Source of the DNA: Rahnella laticis
GTDB taxonomy: Bacteria; Pseudomonadota; Gammaproteobacteria; Enterobacterales; Enterobacteriaceae
NCBI RefSeq assembly: GCF_015644585.1
Contig: NZ_JADOBI010000008.1
Location: 155,279-219,278, forward strand
DNA length: 64,000 bases
Direction: 5' to 3'
Shown here piece by piece: positions 16,998 to 25,119 of the stretch; within the stretch, counting starts at the first letter, position 1; every line of letters starts with the position of its first letter. A program made the translations under genes and the position numbers. The notes beneath the pieces were generated by a model. It saw nothing but the letters and a program-made list of their open reading frames with translations. It made no database searches and was not told the origin of the DNA.

Positions 16998-18487
16998 TTA
17001 AGCCTCAGGTCGAACAGCGGAATGCGGGAGTCTGCGCGGCCTTTGAAGGTCACGTTATCCGCGCTGGCGTACAGTGAATCTTCCTTGTAAAGCGGGATCA
17101 GCGGTTGCTGTACCGCCACAACCTGCTGGATTTGCTGCAAAATCTTCTCGCGTTTTGCCGGGTCCACCGTGGTGCGGCTGCTGTTAAGCAGGGCGTCCAG
17201 CTCCGGAGAATTCACCGTAGAATACGGTTCGCCGGAATGCAGGATCGGATACAGCGCGGCATCGGCGTCCAGCGTCTGGGTGGAACCCCACGCCAGCATG
17301 TACAGCGGAGCCTGTTTCTGCGCCGCCACCTGCTGGGTATAAACCGACCATTCCGGGACTTCCAGCTCGGCTTTCACGCCGATCGCCGCCAGATCCTGCA
17401 CGATCGCCTGTGCCACATCGGCGCTGGCGATATAACGGCGCGGTGCCTGGAATTTCAGGGTGAAGCCCTGCGGATAACCGGCTTCCGCCAGCAGGGATTT
17501 CGCTTTTGCGACGTCCTGCGCCGGTGCCGGGATCGCGTCATAGCCAAAATCTTTCGGCCCGGCCATCGTGCCGGTTGGCGTCCCGAAACCGTGGAGCAAA
17601 TCGCGGGTATACGCCGTGCGGTTCAGTGCCAGAGAAAGCGCCTGACGCACGCGCACGTCGTTCAGCGGTTTCTGGTCATTCTTCAGCCCGAGGTAAATCG
17701 TCAGGCCGCCGTTTTCGACCTGCTCAAGATGCACGCCCGGTTTGTTTTTCAGCGCCGGAACCAGATCGGCCGGAACGCCATCCACCAGCTGAACTTCACT
17801 GGTCAGCAGGGCGGTAATACGTGCAGTGGCTTCAGGAATTGGCCGCCAGGTGACGGTATCGATTGCGGGCTTACCACGCCAGTAATTCGGATTGGCCTGC
17901 ATCACCACTTTTTCGTCGGGGATAAACGTCTGCAAGGTATACGCTCCGGACCCGACCGGTTTACGCGCAAATTCAGCCGCGCCCACTTTGGTGACATAGG
18001 CCGGTGGCACAATGTATGTCGGGTAACGGCTCATGCGCGTGGGCAACAGCGGATCCGGGCCGCTGGTATGAATTTTCACCTGATAATCACCGGTGACTTC
18101 CACTGATTTAATTGTGCGGATATAAGAGATGGTCGGCGCGTGGTTTGCGGGATCAAGAATACGGTCGAGAGAGAATTTGACGGCCTGCGCATTGACCGGC
18201 TCGCCGTCGCTGAATTTAACGCCCTGACGTAACGTGAATTCCCAGGTGGTGTCGTCGAGCGACTTCCAGCCGGTTGCCAGCCCCGGCTGCAACTGCATAT
18301 TGGCATCGCGCAGCACCAGCGTATCAAAGAGGTTGTCCACCAGCGTGGCGGATTCTTTCAGGAAACCCGGATCCATTGCCGTGGCAGAAGTGGTTTGCGC
18401 GATCACCAGTTCAGAAGCGAAAGCGGCGGGTGTTGCCAGGCCAGTCAGCAAAGCCAGTGACGCCAGTTTGAAGGCAGGTATTCTCAT
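16994..18487 (-). CDS. Periplasmic substrate-binding protein of a peptide-type ABC transporter (SBP family 5)
   Basis: Family 5 binding protein (DppA/OppA/NikA class). From the ATG at 18485-18487 it is 497 residues, beginning with the export signal MRIPAFKLASLALL...PAAFAS. GGGA lies upstream at suitable spacing. An open frame to 18565 would add 26 residues that do not look like a signal. Conserved features are VIAQTTSATAMDPGF, LATGWKSLDDTTWEFTLRQGVKFSDGEPVNAQAVKFSLDRI and the FGTPT segment. It is the first gene of the operon and is divergent from the GntR/FCD regulator gene. Ligand specificity cannot be read off; the enzymes downstream suggest a peptide or conjugate holding sulfur or an unusual amino acid. 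Confidence 0.9.
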   Translation of the reverse strand: MRIPAFKLASLALLTGLATPAAFASELVIAQTTSATAMDPGFLKESATLVDNLFDTLVLRDANMQLQPGLATGWKSLDDTTWEFTLRQGVKFSDGEPVNAQAVKFSLDRILDPANHAPTISYIRTIKSVEVTGDYQVKIHTSGPDPLLPTRMSRYPTYIVPPAYVTKVGAAEFARKPVGSGAYTLQTFIPDEKVVMQANPNYWRGKPAIDTVTWRPIPEATARITALLTSEVQLVDGVPADLVPALKNKPGVHLEQVENGGLTIYLGLKNDQKPLNDVRVRQALSLALNRTAYTRDLLHGFGTPTGTMAGPKDFGYDAIPAPAQDVAKAKSLLAEAGYPQGFTLKFQAPRRYIASADVAQAIVQDLAAIGVKAELEVPEWSVYTQQVAAQKQAPLYMLAWGSTQTLDADAALYPILHSGEPYSTVNSPELDALLNSSRTTVDPAKREKILQQIQQVVAVQQPLIPLYKEDSLYASADNVTFKGRADSRIPLFDLRLK

Positions 18488-18583
18488 TACGGTCATTCCC
18501 AAAGTGAAGCCGCCAGAAAGGTTGACGGAATTAAATGAAGTCGGTGCGTTAGAAAAAACGTTCAATCAATGTTCAATTCCTTA

Positions 18584-18610
18584 ATACATGATATATCCTA
18601 TATAATGTAT
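18584..18610. promoter_or_regulatory. Operator-like palindrome between the peptide operon and its GntR/FCD regulator
   Basis: Arms ATACATGATATA (18584-18595) and TATATAATGTAT (18599-18610) are inverted repeats matching at 11 of 12 positions around a 3-bp spacer. The ATACAT/ATGTAT ends recall FCD-type GntR operators. It lies 63 bp before the regulator start and about 97 bp before the binding-protein start. Confidence 0.6.
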
Positions 18611-18672
18611 TTTTGGCAAGCCAGAGTTTAAACTGCAAAAGCAAATCGATAATTTTGCTAAAGGAAAGTCAC

Positions 18673-19338
18673 ATGTTTGAGATGGAAAAAGCGCAGCGAG
18701 TCAGCCTGACGATGCAGGTTGAAGCGAAGCTGAAAGGAGCGCTGATTGTCGGTGTACTCAAGCCGGGCGCGCGACTGGTCACGAAAGAGATTGCAGAAAA
18801 ACTGGGAACCAGCGTCACACCGGTGCGCGAAGCGTTATTGCGGCTGGTCTCTGCCGGTGCGCTGGATGCCACGCCCGCGCAGGCGTTTCTGGTGCCAAAA
18901 ATTCCCCAGTCGCGCTATCAGGAAATCACGCTGATCCGCAAAAATCTGGAAGGGCTGGCGGTGTCGCAGGCCTGTGAGCGGGTGACCGCAGATCACATCG
19001 CGCTGCTGAAAAATCTGAACGCAAAATTCCTGGCCGCCAAAAGAGAGAACAAGGTGGAAGAGGCGCTCGAGGCCAACCGCGAGTTCCGCTTTACGCTGTA
19101 TGAGATGGCCGGAATGCCGACGCTGATGGCGCTGATCGAGCAACTCTGGGTGCAGATCGGCCCGTGCTTTAATTACCTCTATCCGCAATCTTCGCCGATG
19201 ACGCAGGGCAAGCACAATTATGATCAGCTGCTGCTGGCGCTGGAAGCCGGCGACAGCAAACGCTGCGTGAAGCTGGTCCACAAAGCGATTGATGACGGCG
19301 CGGCTATTCTGGTGGAACACTATTTTTCACAGGAATAA
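18673..19338 (+). CDS. GntR-family regulator with FCD domain
   Basis: A winged-helix domain (about residues 12-75, with TKEIAEKLGTSVTPVREALLRLVSAGALD) is followed by an all-helical FCD effector domain (about 90-215). ATG at 18673 with AAGGAAAG in front gives 221 residues. A longer TTG-started frame from 18613 begins inside the operator-like palindrome and is unlikely. Divergent from the peptide importer operon, so it probably controls that operon and itself in response to a small carboxylic or amino acid. It ends before a strong bidirectional terminator. Confidence 0.88.
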   Translation: MFEMEKAQRVSLTMQVEAKLKGALIVGVLKPGARLVTKEIAEKLGTSVTPVREALLRLVSAGALDATPAQAFLVPKIPQSRYQEITLIRKNLEGLAVSQACERVTADHIALLKNLNAKFLAAKRENKVEEALEANREFRFTLYEMAGMPTLMALIEQLWVQIGPCFNYLYPQSSPMTQGKHNYDQLLLALEAGDSKRCVKLVHKAIDDGAAILVEHYFSQE

Positions 19339-19370
19339 TTCAGCGCTGTGCCGGACGGATCCCGCCCATA

Positions 19371-19398
19371 AAAAAGGTGCACAAATGTGCACCTTTTT
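19371..19398. terminator. Bidirectional intrinsic terminator
   Basis: AAAAAGGTGCAC (19371-19382) / GTGCACCTTTTT (19387-19398), a perfect 12-bp stem with a 4-nt loop and A/T tails on both strands. It serves the convergent GntR and DASS carrier genes. Confidence 0.9.
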
Positions 19399-19420
19399 GC
19401 TTATAACGCCGTGGCGTTTA

Positions 19421-20932
19421 TCAGAACATCAGAACCATCCACGGATAGGCAATCAGCATCATCCCGCCGAGGAAGATGGCACCGAAAATGGTGCCCAGAC
19501 GCCAGTAATCTTTGGTTGGCAGATAGCCGCTGCCGTAATAAATCGGGCTCGGGCCGGTGCCGTACGGCGTGATAATCCCCATCACACCCAGCGATGTCAC
19601 CATCATCAGGCAGTAAACCGGCATGTTGATGCCCGGAATGGCGGCGGCAATAGTCAGCATTGCCGGTAACAGCGCGGTGGTGTGCGCCGTGGTACTGGCG
19701 AACAGATAGTGCAGCAGGAAGAACGCAATCAGCAGCATCACAGCGGCGACCTGCGGGTCGAAACCGTTGAGCAACTGACCGCCTTCTTTACCCAGCCAGG
19801 CGATGAAACCGACGCGCGCAAGGCCATCCGCCAGCGCGACCAGCGTGGCAAACCAGGCGAAAGTATTCCAGGCCGGTTTGTTGCTGGTAATGTCGTTCCA
19901 GTTCAGTACGCCGGTCCACAGCATCAGAACCACCACCAGCAATGCGGCCAGCGCCGGTTCAATCCAGGCGGCGGCAAAAATCCACATCAGCAGGGCGGAA
20001 CACACGAAGATCAGCAGCAGGATTTCGTTACGCGACAGCTTGCCCAGTTTCTCCAGTTCAGCCTTCGCCCATTTCGGCACTTCATCGTTAATTTTGACTT
20101 CCGGCGGATAGAACCAGTACGCCAGCAGCGGCATGGTCAGGATCAGAATCACGCCCAGCGGCAGGAAGGCGAGGAACCACATGCCCCACGAAATGTTGAA
20201 ACCGATGATGCTTTTTACCAGTGCCAGCGCCAGCAGGTTCGGGGCCAGCGCGGAGAGGAACATCGAACTGGTGATACAGGCCGCGGTGATCGCCACCCAC
20301 ATCAGATAGGAACCGATTTTACGTGCGCTCGGGTCGTTCGGTTTGGAACCGTACAGCGGCGGCAGGTTGGCGATGATCGGGTAAATGGTCCCGCCGCTGC
20401 GCGCGGTGTTAGAAGGCGTGAAGGGCGCGAGCAACAGGTCGGCGAAGGTGATGGCGTAACCGAGCGTCAGGCTGCGACGACCCAGATATTTCACCAGAAT
20501 CAGCGCCAGACGGCGGCCAAACTGCGTTTTGTCATAACCGGCGGCAAACATGAAGGCACCGAAAATCAGCCAGACCGTGGAATTACCAAAGCCGCTGACC
20601 GCCCATTTAAAGGCTTCGGTCGGCATTTTAAACTTCGGATCTGCCAGTTCTGCCGGGCTGAACAACAGCCACTGGCCGAACAGCGCGATGACTACCACGC
20701 CGGTCAGGCCGATCACCGCACCGGGCAACGGCTCGAAGATCAGACCGACAATCACCCCGACGAAGACGGCGAAGAAATGCCAGGCATAAGGTTGTAATCC
20801 GGCGGGAACCGGCGTCAGCAGCAACAGCACTGCTACCAGAACTGGCAGGAATAGCATGATCAGACGTTTTTTTTGCCCCGCAGAGGCCGGAGCGGCCTTG
20901 TTGGGGTCATTCAAAGTCGTTGTGGGTTTCAT
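19421..20932 (-). CDS. DASS-family dicarboxylate/tricarboxylate carrier (CitT/TtdT-like)
   Basis: Inner-membrane carrier of the divalent anion:Na+ symporter (DASS) family, 503 residues with about 12 membrane helices. It closely resembles E. coli CitT and TtdT in the AWHFFAVFVGVIVGLIFEPLP start and in LLAPFTPSNTARSGGTIYP, which holds the first SNT substrate motif. FASTTAHTTALLPAML supplies the second substrate motif, and GIITPYGTGPSPIYYGSGY and KDYWRLGTIFG lie near the end. CitT-like members exchange an imported carboxylate for succinate. The gene is divergent from the soluble fumarate reductase gene, so a fumarate (or tartrate/citrate)/succinate antiport role is plausible. A hydrophilic N-terminal leader of about 22 residues precedes helix 1. 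Confidence 0.9.
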   Translation of the reverse strand: MKPTTTLNDPNKAAPASAGQKKRLIMLFLPVLVAVLLLLTPVPAGLQPYAWHFFAVFVGVIVGLIFEPLPGAVIGLTGVVVIALFGQWLLFSPAELADPKFKMPTEAFKWAVSGFGNSTVWLIFGAFMFAAGYDKTQFGRRLALILVKYLGRRSLTLGYAITFADLLLAPFTPSNTARSGGTIYPIIANLPPLYGSKPNDPSARKIGSYLMWVAITAACITSSMFLSALAPNLLALALVKSIIGFNISWGMWFLAFLPLGVILILTMPLLAYWFYPPEVKINDEVPKWAKAELEKLGKLSRNEILLLIFVCSALLMWIFAAAWIEPALAALLVVVLMLWTGVLNWNDITSNKPAWNTFAWFATLVALADGLARVGFIAWLGKEGGQLLNGFDPQVAAVMLLIAFFLLHYLFASTTAHTTALLPAMLTIAAAIPGINMPVYCLMMVTSLGVMGIITPYGTGPSPIYYGSGYLPTKDYWRLGTIFGAIFLGGMMLIAYPWMVLMF

Positions 20933-21567
20933 AGTTTGGTCTGCCCGTGATTGAAAGTGAGCGTTACGCCCTGGTTGTCCATGCGTGATTTCATGTTCGA
21001 AAAAGTCATTTTGCTATTTCACTTTGACATCTTAAATCCATGAATTTTTCTTTATCAGAAGCTTGTCACGTATTACAAAAAGATGATGATTTGAGTGAGA
21101 GATGATTAAAAACTAAATATAATCTGCAGCCTGCATGACCCCGCGAAGTCATTATTATTTAAATAAAATACCACTGTAAGTTGTGTGGTTATTTTTTGGC
21201 AAAAAGTCCTGCTAATGAGAATGTAGAGTAAAATTTCACAAAATCCAGTTTCCAGACTCAACCTGCTGATTTATCAGGTGAGATTTTTTATGTTAATCAA
21301 AAGTTGATTTTTGTCAATCGCTCGATAACAATTGGAGATGGTATTTGGTTTAATGTCGGGTAAATAAACAACTCCTGTTCCCTCGAACGTTATAACGACC
21401 CACATCGCCCTTTTCTTTATTCGCACAAACAGAAAAGTAAACACAAAAGTAAACAGAAAATCAGACCGATTTTTTTAAATTCATCACCTGCATCGGATTG
21501 CTTAATTTAACGGTAAGTAATGCGGCCACGGAAAATTCAAGACTTTTAAATTGCGGAGTTGATCAAC
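20933..21567. other. 635-bp AT-rich divergent regulatory region
   Basis: No ORF of note. The stretch separates the carrier gene from the fumarate reductase gene and is AT-rich, unlike its neighbours. An FNR-like site (21304-21317) and an overlapping AATCAA/TTGATT repeat (21295-21309) are the only clear motifs. The length suggests several regulator sites. Confidence 0.6.
21304..21317. promoter_or_regulatory. FNR-like site TTGATTTTTGTCAA
   Basis: It agrees with the FNR consensus TTGAT-N4-ATCAA at 9 of 10 defined positions. It lies between the carrier and fumarate reductase genes and would give anaerobic control, as expected for fumarate respiration or NADH disposal. Distance to either start is large (about 250 and 370 bp), so the promoter must lie well upstream of the coding start. 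Confidence 0.5.
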
Positions 21568-24345
21568 ATGAATAAGCTCACCCCGGTCCTTAAGCCACTG
21601 ACGCTGCCGAACGGCGCGGTGCTGAAAAACCGCCTGCTCATGGCGCCAATGACCACCTGTACGGGCTTTTACGACGGTACAGTCACCAGCGAACTGGTGG
21701 AATATTACCGCGACCGCGCCGGCAGCATCGGGACCGTCATCGTTGAGTGTTGCTTCATTGATCGTTTAGGCCCGGCGTTTCCGGGCGCGATTGCCATCGA
21801 CAGCGACAACAAAATTCCCGGCCTGAAAAAAATTGCGGACGCCATCAAATCCAAAGGGTCGAAAGCGATTCTGCAGATTTATCACGGCGGACGTATGGTC
21901 GAACCTGAACTGATCGGTGGCCGTACGCCGGTTGCGCCGAGTGCTATCGCCGCGCCGCGTGAAGGTGCTACCACACCGAAAGAACTGACCGGCGAAGAAG
22001 TGGAAACCATGATCACCAAATTTGGTGATGCCGTGAACCGTGCGATTAAAGCCGGATTCGACGGCGTGGAAATTCACGGCGCGAACACGTATCTGATTCA
22101 GCAGTTCTATTCCCCGAACTCCAACCAGCGCACTGATAAATGGGGCGGCGACCGCGACAAACGCGCGCTGTTCCCGATGGAAGTGCTGGAAATCACCCAT
22201 AAAATGGCGAAACGCTTCGCCGACGCCTCCTTTATTATCGGCTACCGTTTCTCGCCGGAAGAGCTGGAAGTGCCCGGCATCCGTTTCGACGACACGATGT
22301 ACTTGCTGGAAAAACTCGCCGCGCGCGGGCTGGATTACGTGCATTTCTCCGTCGGCCAGCTGCTGCGTCCTTCTATTGTCGATACTCAGGACCCGACGCC
22401 GCTTATCACGAAATTCCGCGCCATGCGTTCTGAGACGCTGGCCAAAGTGCCGGTGATTGGTGTCGGCGGTGTGGTGAATAAATCCGATGCCGAAAGCGCT
22501 CTGGAGCACGGCTTTGATCTTGTGGCGGTGGGCAAAGCCTGCATCGCGTACCCGGACTGGGCTGACCGCATCATCAATAACGATCACCTTGAGCTGTACA
22601 TCGACAGCCACAAACGTGAAGAGCTGAATATTCCGGAACCGCTGTGGCGCTTCTCGCTGGTCGACGCCATGATCCGCGACACCAGCGTCACTGGCCGTAA
22701 ATATAAGGCCGGTGTTTATCAGGAGAAAGTCGAAGCCGAAGCGCTGAAACTGAAAATCAACGTGGTGCTCGACACCGACCGTATTACCGATATTCAGCTG
22801 GTCAAAGACGACTCGCTGGACGTCGATTTCACCACCACGTTTGAAAGCCTGCGTACCCGCATGCTGGTTGCCAACAGCCCGCACGTTGATGCGATTACCG
22901 GCGCAACCACGCAGAGTGAGGCACTGAAAAAAGCCGTTTCACGCGCCATGACGACCTCGAACAAAGAACACGTCATTGATGAAGGCGGCAACCCGCAGGC
23001 ACCGCAAAACTTTGATGTTGTGGTCATCGGCAGCGGCGGCGCAGGGCTGGCGGCAGCAATTCAGGCACACGACGACGGCGCGCATGTGGTGATTATCGAA
23101 AAAATGCCAACCATTGGCGGCAACACCATCAAGGCCTCCGTCGGGATGAACGCGGCAGAAACCCGCTTCCAGAAACTCAAAGGTATCGAAGACAGCAAAG
23201 ACCTGTTCTATGACGAAACGCTGAAAGGCGGGAAGTTTAAAAACAATCCGGTCCTGCTGCGCGAATTTGTTGAACTGGCACCGGAAGCCATCGAATGGCT
23301 GGCGGCGAAAGAGATCGAACTTAACGATATCACCATCACCGGCGGGATGAGCATCGACCGCACGCACCGTCCGGCGGACCGTTCTGCGGTGGGCGGATTC
23401 CTCATCAGCGGTCTGGTGAAAAACATCAACAAACGCGAAATCGAAGTCCTGCTGGAAACGTCTGTTTCGGAAATCCTGTTCGAAAACGGCGCTGTCTCCG
23501 GCGTGCAGGTGGTCGATGAATACAACGACACCCGCATCCTGAATGCGAAAAGCGTGATCGTTGCCACCGGTGGGTTCAGCGCCAACCGTAATATGGTGGT
23601 GAGCTACCGTCCGGATCTCGACGGTTTCGTGACGACCAACCACGCAGGCGCCACCGGCAGCGGCATCGCGATGCTGCAAAAACTGGGCGCAGATACCGTG
23701 GACATGGGCGAAATCCAGATCCACCCGACGGTTGAACAAACCACGTCGTACCTGATTTCCGAAGCCATTCGCGGCGGCGGGGCGATTCTGGTCAGTCAGG
23801 GGGGTCACCGTTTCTACAATGAAATGGAAACCCGCGACAAAGTCTCCGCCGAAATTATTGCTCTGCCGGAGAAAAGCGCGTGGATTATCTTCGATGAGCA
23901 GGTGCGGGCAAATAACAAAGCGGCGGATGAATACATCGCTAAAGGGTTTGTGCTCAGCGCGCCGACACCGCAGGAACTGGCCGTCAAACTGAACATGGAT
24001 CCTCAGGTACTGGCCGACACGCTGGAACGCTACAACCTGTTCGTGGTCGCGAAAAAAGACGAAGACTTTGGCCGTACGACTGCGCTGCGTCACCCGCTCA
24101 ATCAGGGGCCGTTCTTTGCGATCCGCATCGCACCGGGCGTTCACCACACCATGGGCGGCGTCACCATCAACCCGGACACCGCGGTTCTGGATGCCCAGAA
24201 ACAAATCATCCCGGGCGCCTGGGCCGCCGGTGAAGTCGTGGGCGGTATCCACGGCGCAAACCGGATTGGCGGTAACGCTGTGGCCGATATCATCATCTTT
24301 GGCACCCTGGCGGGGAGGAAGGCGACGGCGTTTTCAAAAGGATAA
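21568..24345 (+). CDS. Cytoplasmic NADH:fumarate reductase, OYE-FMN_bind-flavocytochrome c fusion
   Basis: A 925-residue three-domain flavoprotein without export signal. Residues 1 to about 370 are an Old Yellow Enzyme-like barrel (LLMAPMTTC, YHGGR, EIHGAN, NQRTDKWGG) for NAD(P)H oxidation. About 385-465 is an FMN_bind domain with the flavinylation motif DAITGATTQS (D441-S450), T447 being the predicted FMN-carrying residue. From about 480 a fumarate-reductase flavoprotein follows: GSGGAG at 488-493, R756 in NEMETRDK as proton donor, H859/H860 in HHTMGG and R899 in GANRIGG. This is the domain order reported for the soluble fumarate reductase of Klebsiella. ATG at 21568 is preferred over the TTG at 21559 because GCGGAG is better spaced. 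Attachment of FMN needs ApbE, which is not encoded nearby. Confidence 0.9.
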   Translation: MNKLTPVLKPLTLPNGAVLKNRLLMAPMTTCTGFYDGTVTSELVEYYRDRAGSIGTVIVECCFIDRLGPAFPGAIAIDSDNKIPGLKKIADAIKSKGSKAILQIYHGGRMVEPELIGGRTPVAPSAIAAPREGATTPKELTGEEVETMITKFGDAVNRAIKAGFDGVEIHGANTYLIQQFYSPNSNQRTDKWGGDRDKRALFPMEVLEITHKMAKRFADASFIIGYRFSPEELEVPGIRFDDTMYLLEKLAARGLDYVHFSVGQLLRPSIVDTQDPTPLITKFRAMRSETLAKVPVIGVGGVVNKSDAESALEHGFDLVAVGKACIAYPDWADRIINNDHLELYIDSHKREELNIPEPLWRFSLVDAMIRDTSVTGRKYKAGVYQEKVEAEALKLKINVVLDTDRITDIQLVKDDSLDVDFTTTFESLRTRMLVANSPHVDAITGATTQSEALKKAVSRAMTTSNKEHVIDEGGNPQAPQNFDVVVIGSGGAGLAAAIQAHDDGAHVVIIEKMPTIGGNTIKASVGMNAAETRFQKLKGIEDSKDLFYDETLKGGKFKNNPVLLREFVELAPEAIEWLAAKEIELNDITITGGMSIDRTHRPADRSAVGGFLISGLVKNINKREIEVLLETSVSEILFENGAVSGVQVVDEYNDTRILNAKSVIVATGGFSANRNMVVSYRPDLDGFVTTNHAGATGSGIAMLQKLGADTVDMGEIQIHPTVEQTTSYLISEAIRGGGAILVSQGGHRFYNEMETRDKVSAEIIALPEKSAWIIFDEQVRANNKAADEYIAKGFVLSAPTPQELAVKLNMDPQVLADTLERYNLFVVAKKDEDFGRTTALRHPLNQGPFFAIRIAPGVHHTMGGVTINPDTAVLDAQKQIIPGAWAAGEVVGGIHGANRIGGNAVADIIIFGTLAGRKATAFSKG

Positions 24346-24436
24346 ACATCGCGCTGTGCGCATAAGCGTGGGACTGACCGAGAAAATTTCGGTTTCTCAA
24401 TTGCAGTGATCGCTCAGCGGCTGACGCCGAAACCGA

Positions 24437-24624
24437 CCAAAGAGGCCCAGGACGGGGCCTCTTTGGAATCTCCACGTCTTTTCAACACGCGCTATCGCTG
24501 GGTCGATGGACATGTTCTGACGCACCGACGCGTGGCGCGAAATCTTGCCGCTACGCGGTGCCTTCATTTCGGTCTTCGAGCCATAGGTCTCGAAACGCTC
24601 ATTCAGCAAAATTTTTGAGCGCGC
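24437..24624 (-). repeat. Intergenic repeat element A, beta module (minus orientation)
   Basis: Non-coding repeat closely matching the beta module at 36988-37179 (inverted). Shared words, read on the minus strand, are CAAAAATTTTGCTGA near the start, ACCGCGTAGCGGC in the middle and CCAGCGATAGCGCG near the end. It finishes in a 12-bp stem, CCAAAGAGGCCC (24437-24448) / GGGCCTCTTTGG (24455-24466), with a 6-nt loop. The stem lies 92 bp downstream of the fumarate reductase stop and may act as its terminator. Confidence 0.75.
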
Positions 24625-24676
24625 CAGTTCACCTTTTTAGAAGATTAAAACCAGTCTGCATTTGAATTTAGATAAG

Positions 24677-24884
24677 CCATTGGCCGCTTTCAAAAATCAC
24701 GCTGGAAGGAGAGGTGGAAAACCGCGTATTTTTTTCGCGCGGTTTGTAATCCGACTGGAAGGCACCGCGCAGCGGCGGGATTTTGCGGCACTAGCCGTAG
24801 TTACTGAAACATAGCCAGCGAGCGATAGCGCGCAGTAAAAGAGCCGGAGATTCTTAAGAGGCGCGGCGACAGGCGCCTCTTAAG
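24677..24884 (+). repeat. Intergenic repeat element A, alpha module (plus orientation)
   Basis: About 210 bp homologous to 31038-31239 and, inverted, to 36699-36906. Conserved blocks are GCCGCTTTCAAAAATCACGC, GAGAGGTGGAAAACCGCG, ACCGCGCAGCGGCGGGATTT, ACTGAAACATAGCCAGC and GCGATAGCGCGCAGTAAAAG. There is an internal hairpin AAACCGCG/CGCGGTTT (24719-24745). The terminal 12-bp stem is CTTAAGAGGCGC (24853-24864) / GCGCCTCTTAAG (24873-24884) with an 8-nt loop. The alpha and beta modules share their middle and end blocks and look like distant relatives of one family. Confidence 0.8.
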
Positions 24885-24957
24885 GCCAGTTTGGGTGGCA
24901 ACCCAAGGTCTTGATTTTGACCTGAAGCCAGTTTGGGTGGCAACCCAAGGTCTTGAT
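24884..24957 (+). repeat. Two tandem copies of a 42-bp unit behind repeat element A
   Basis: The unit starts GCCAGTTTGGGTGGCAACCC and continues AAGGTCTTGATTTT. It is present nearly twice in a row (24885-24926 and 24927 onwards). TTGGGT/ACCCAA within each unit forms a small hairpin. The same unit follows the alpha modules near 31239-31312 and, inverted, 36675-36699. Confidence 0.75.
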
Positions 24958-25119
24958 GTTCGGGTCGCAGACCCAAAACCCCACCCCACGCCCAGCCAAC
25001 TCCCTCATAACGTTATGATAAAAATAGCATTAACACCGATCGCGTAGCGAACACGTTACCGGCATGTTAATGTGCGTTTTTGCCTGCCAATTTTTGCCAA
25101 TAATAAAAGCCTGCTAATA

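Noticed and set aside
16994..18565. Longer start for the peptide-binding protein at 18565
   Set aside because: The added 26 residues are not signal-like; the ATG at 18487 gives a normal export signal with an upstream GGGA.
24397..24618. Short peptides readable through the repeat modules on both strands (also at 36975-37223 and 36996-37199)
   Set aside because: Similar peptides arise because the DNA repeats are similar; both strands are open, starts and ribosome sites are not conserved, and the structured stems are better conserved than any frame.
24884..24957. Tandem repeats as a possible CRISPR array
   Set aside because: The 42-bp units follow each other without unique spacers and there are no cas genes in the window.
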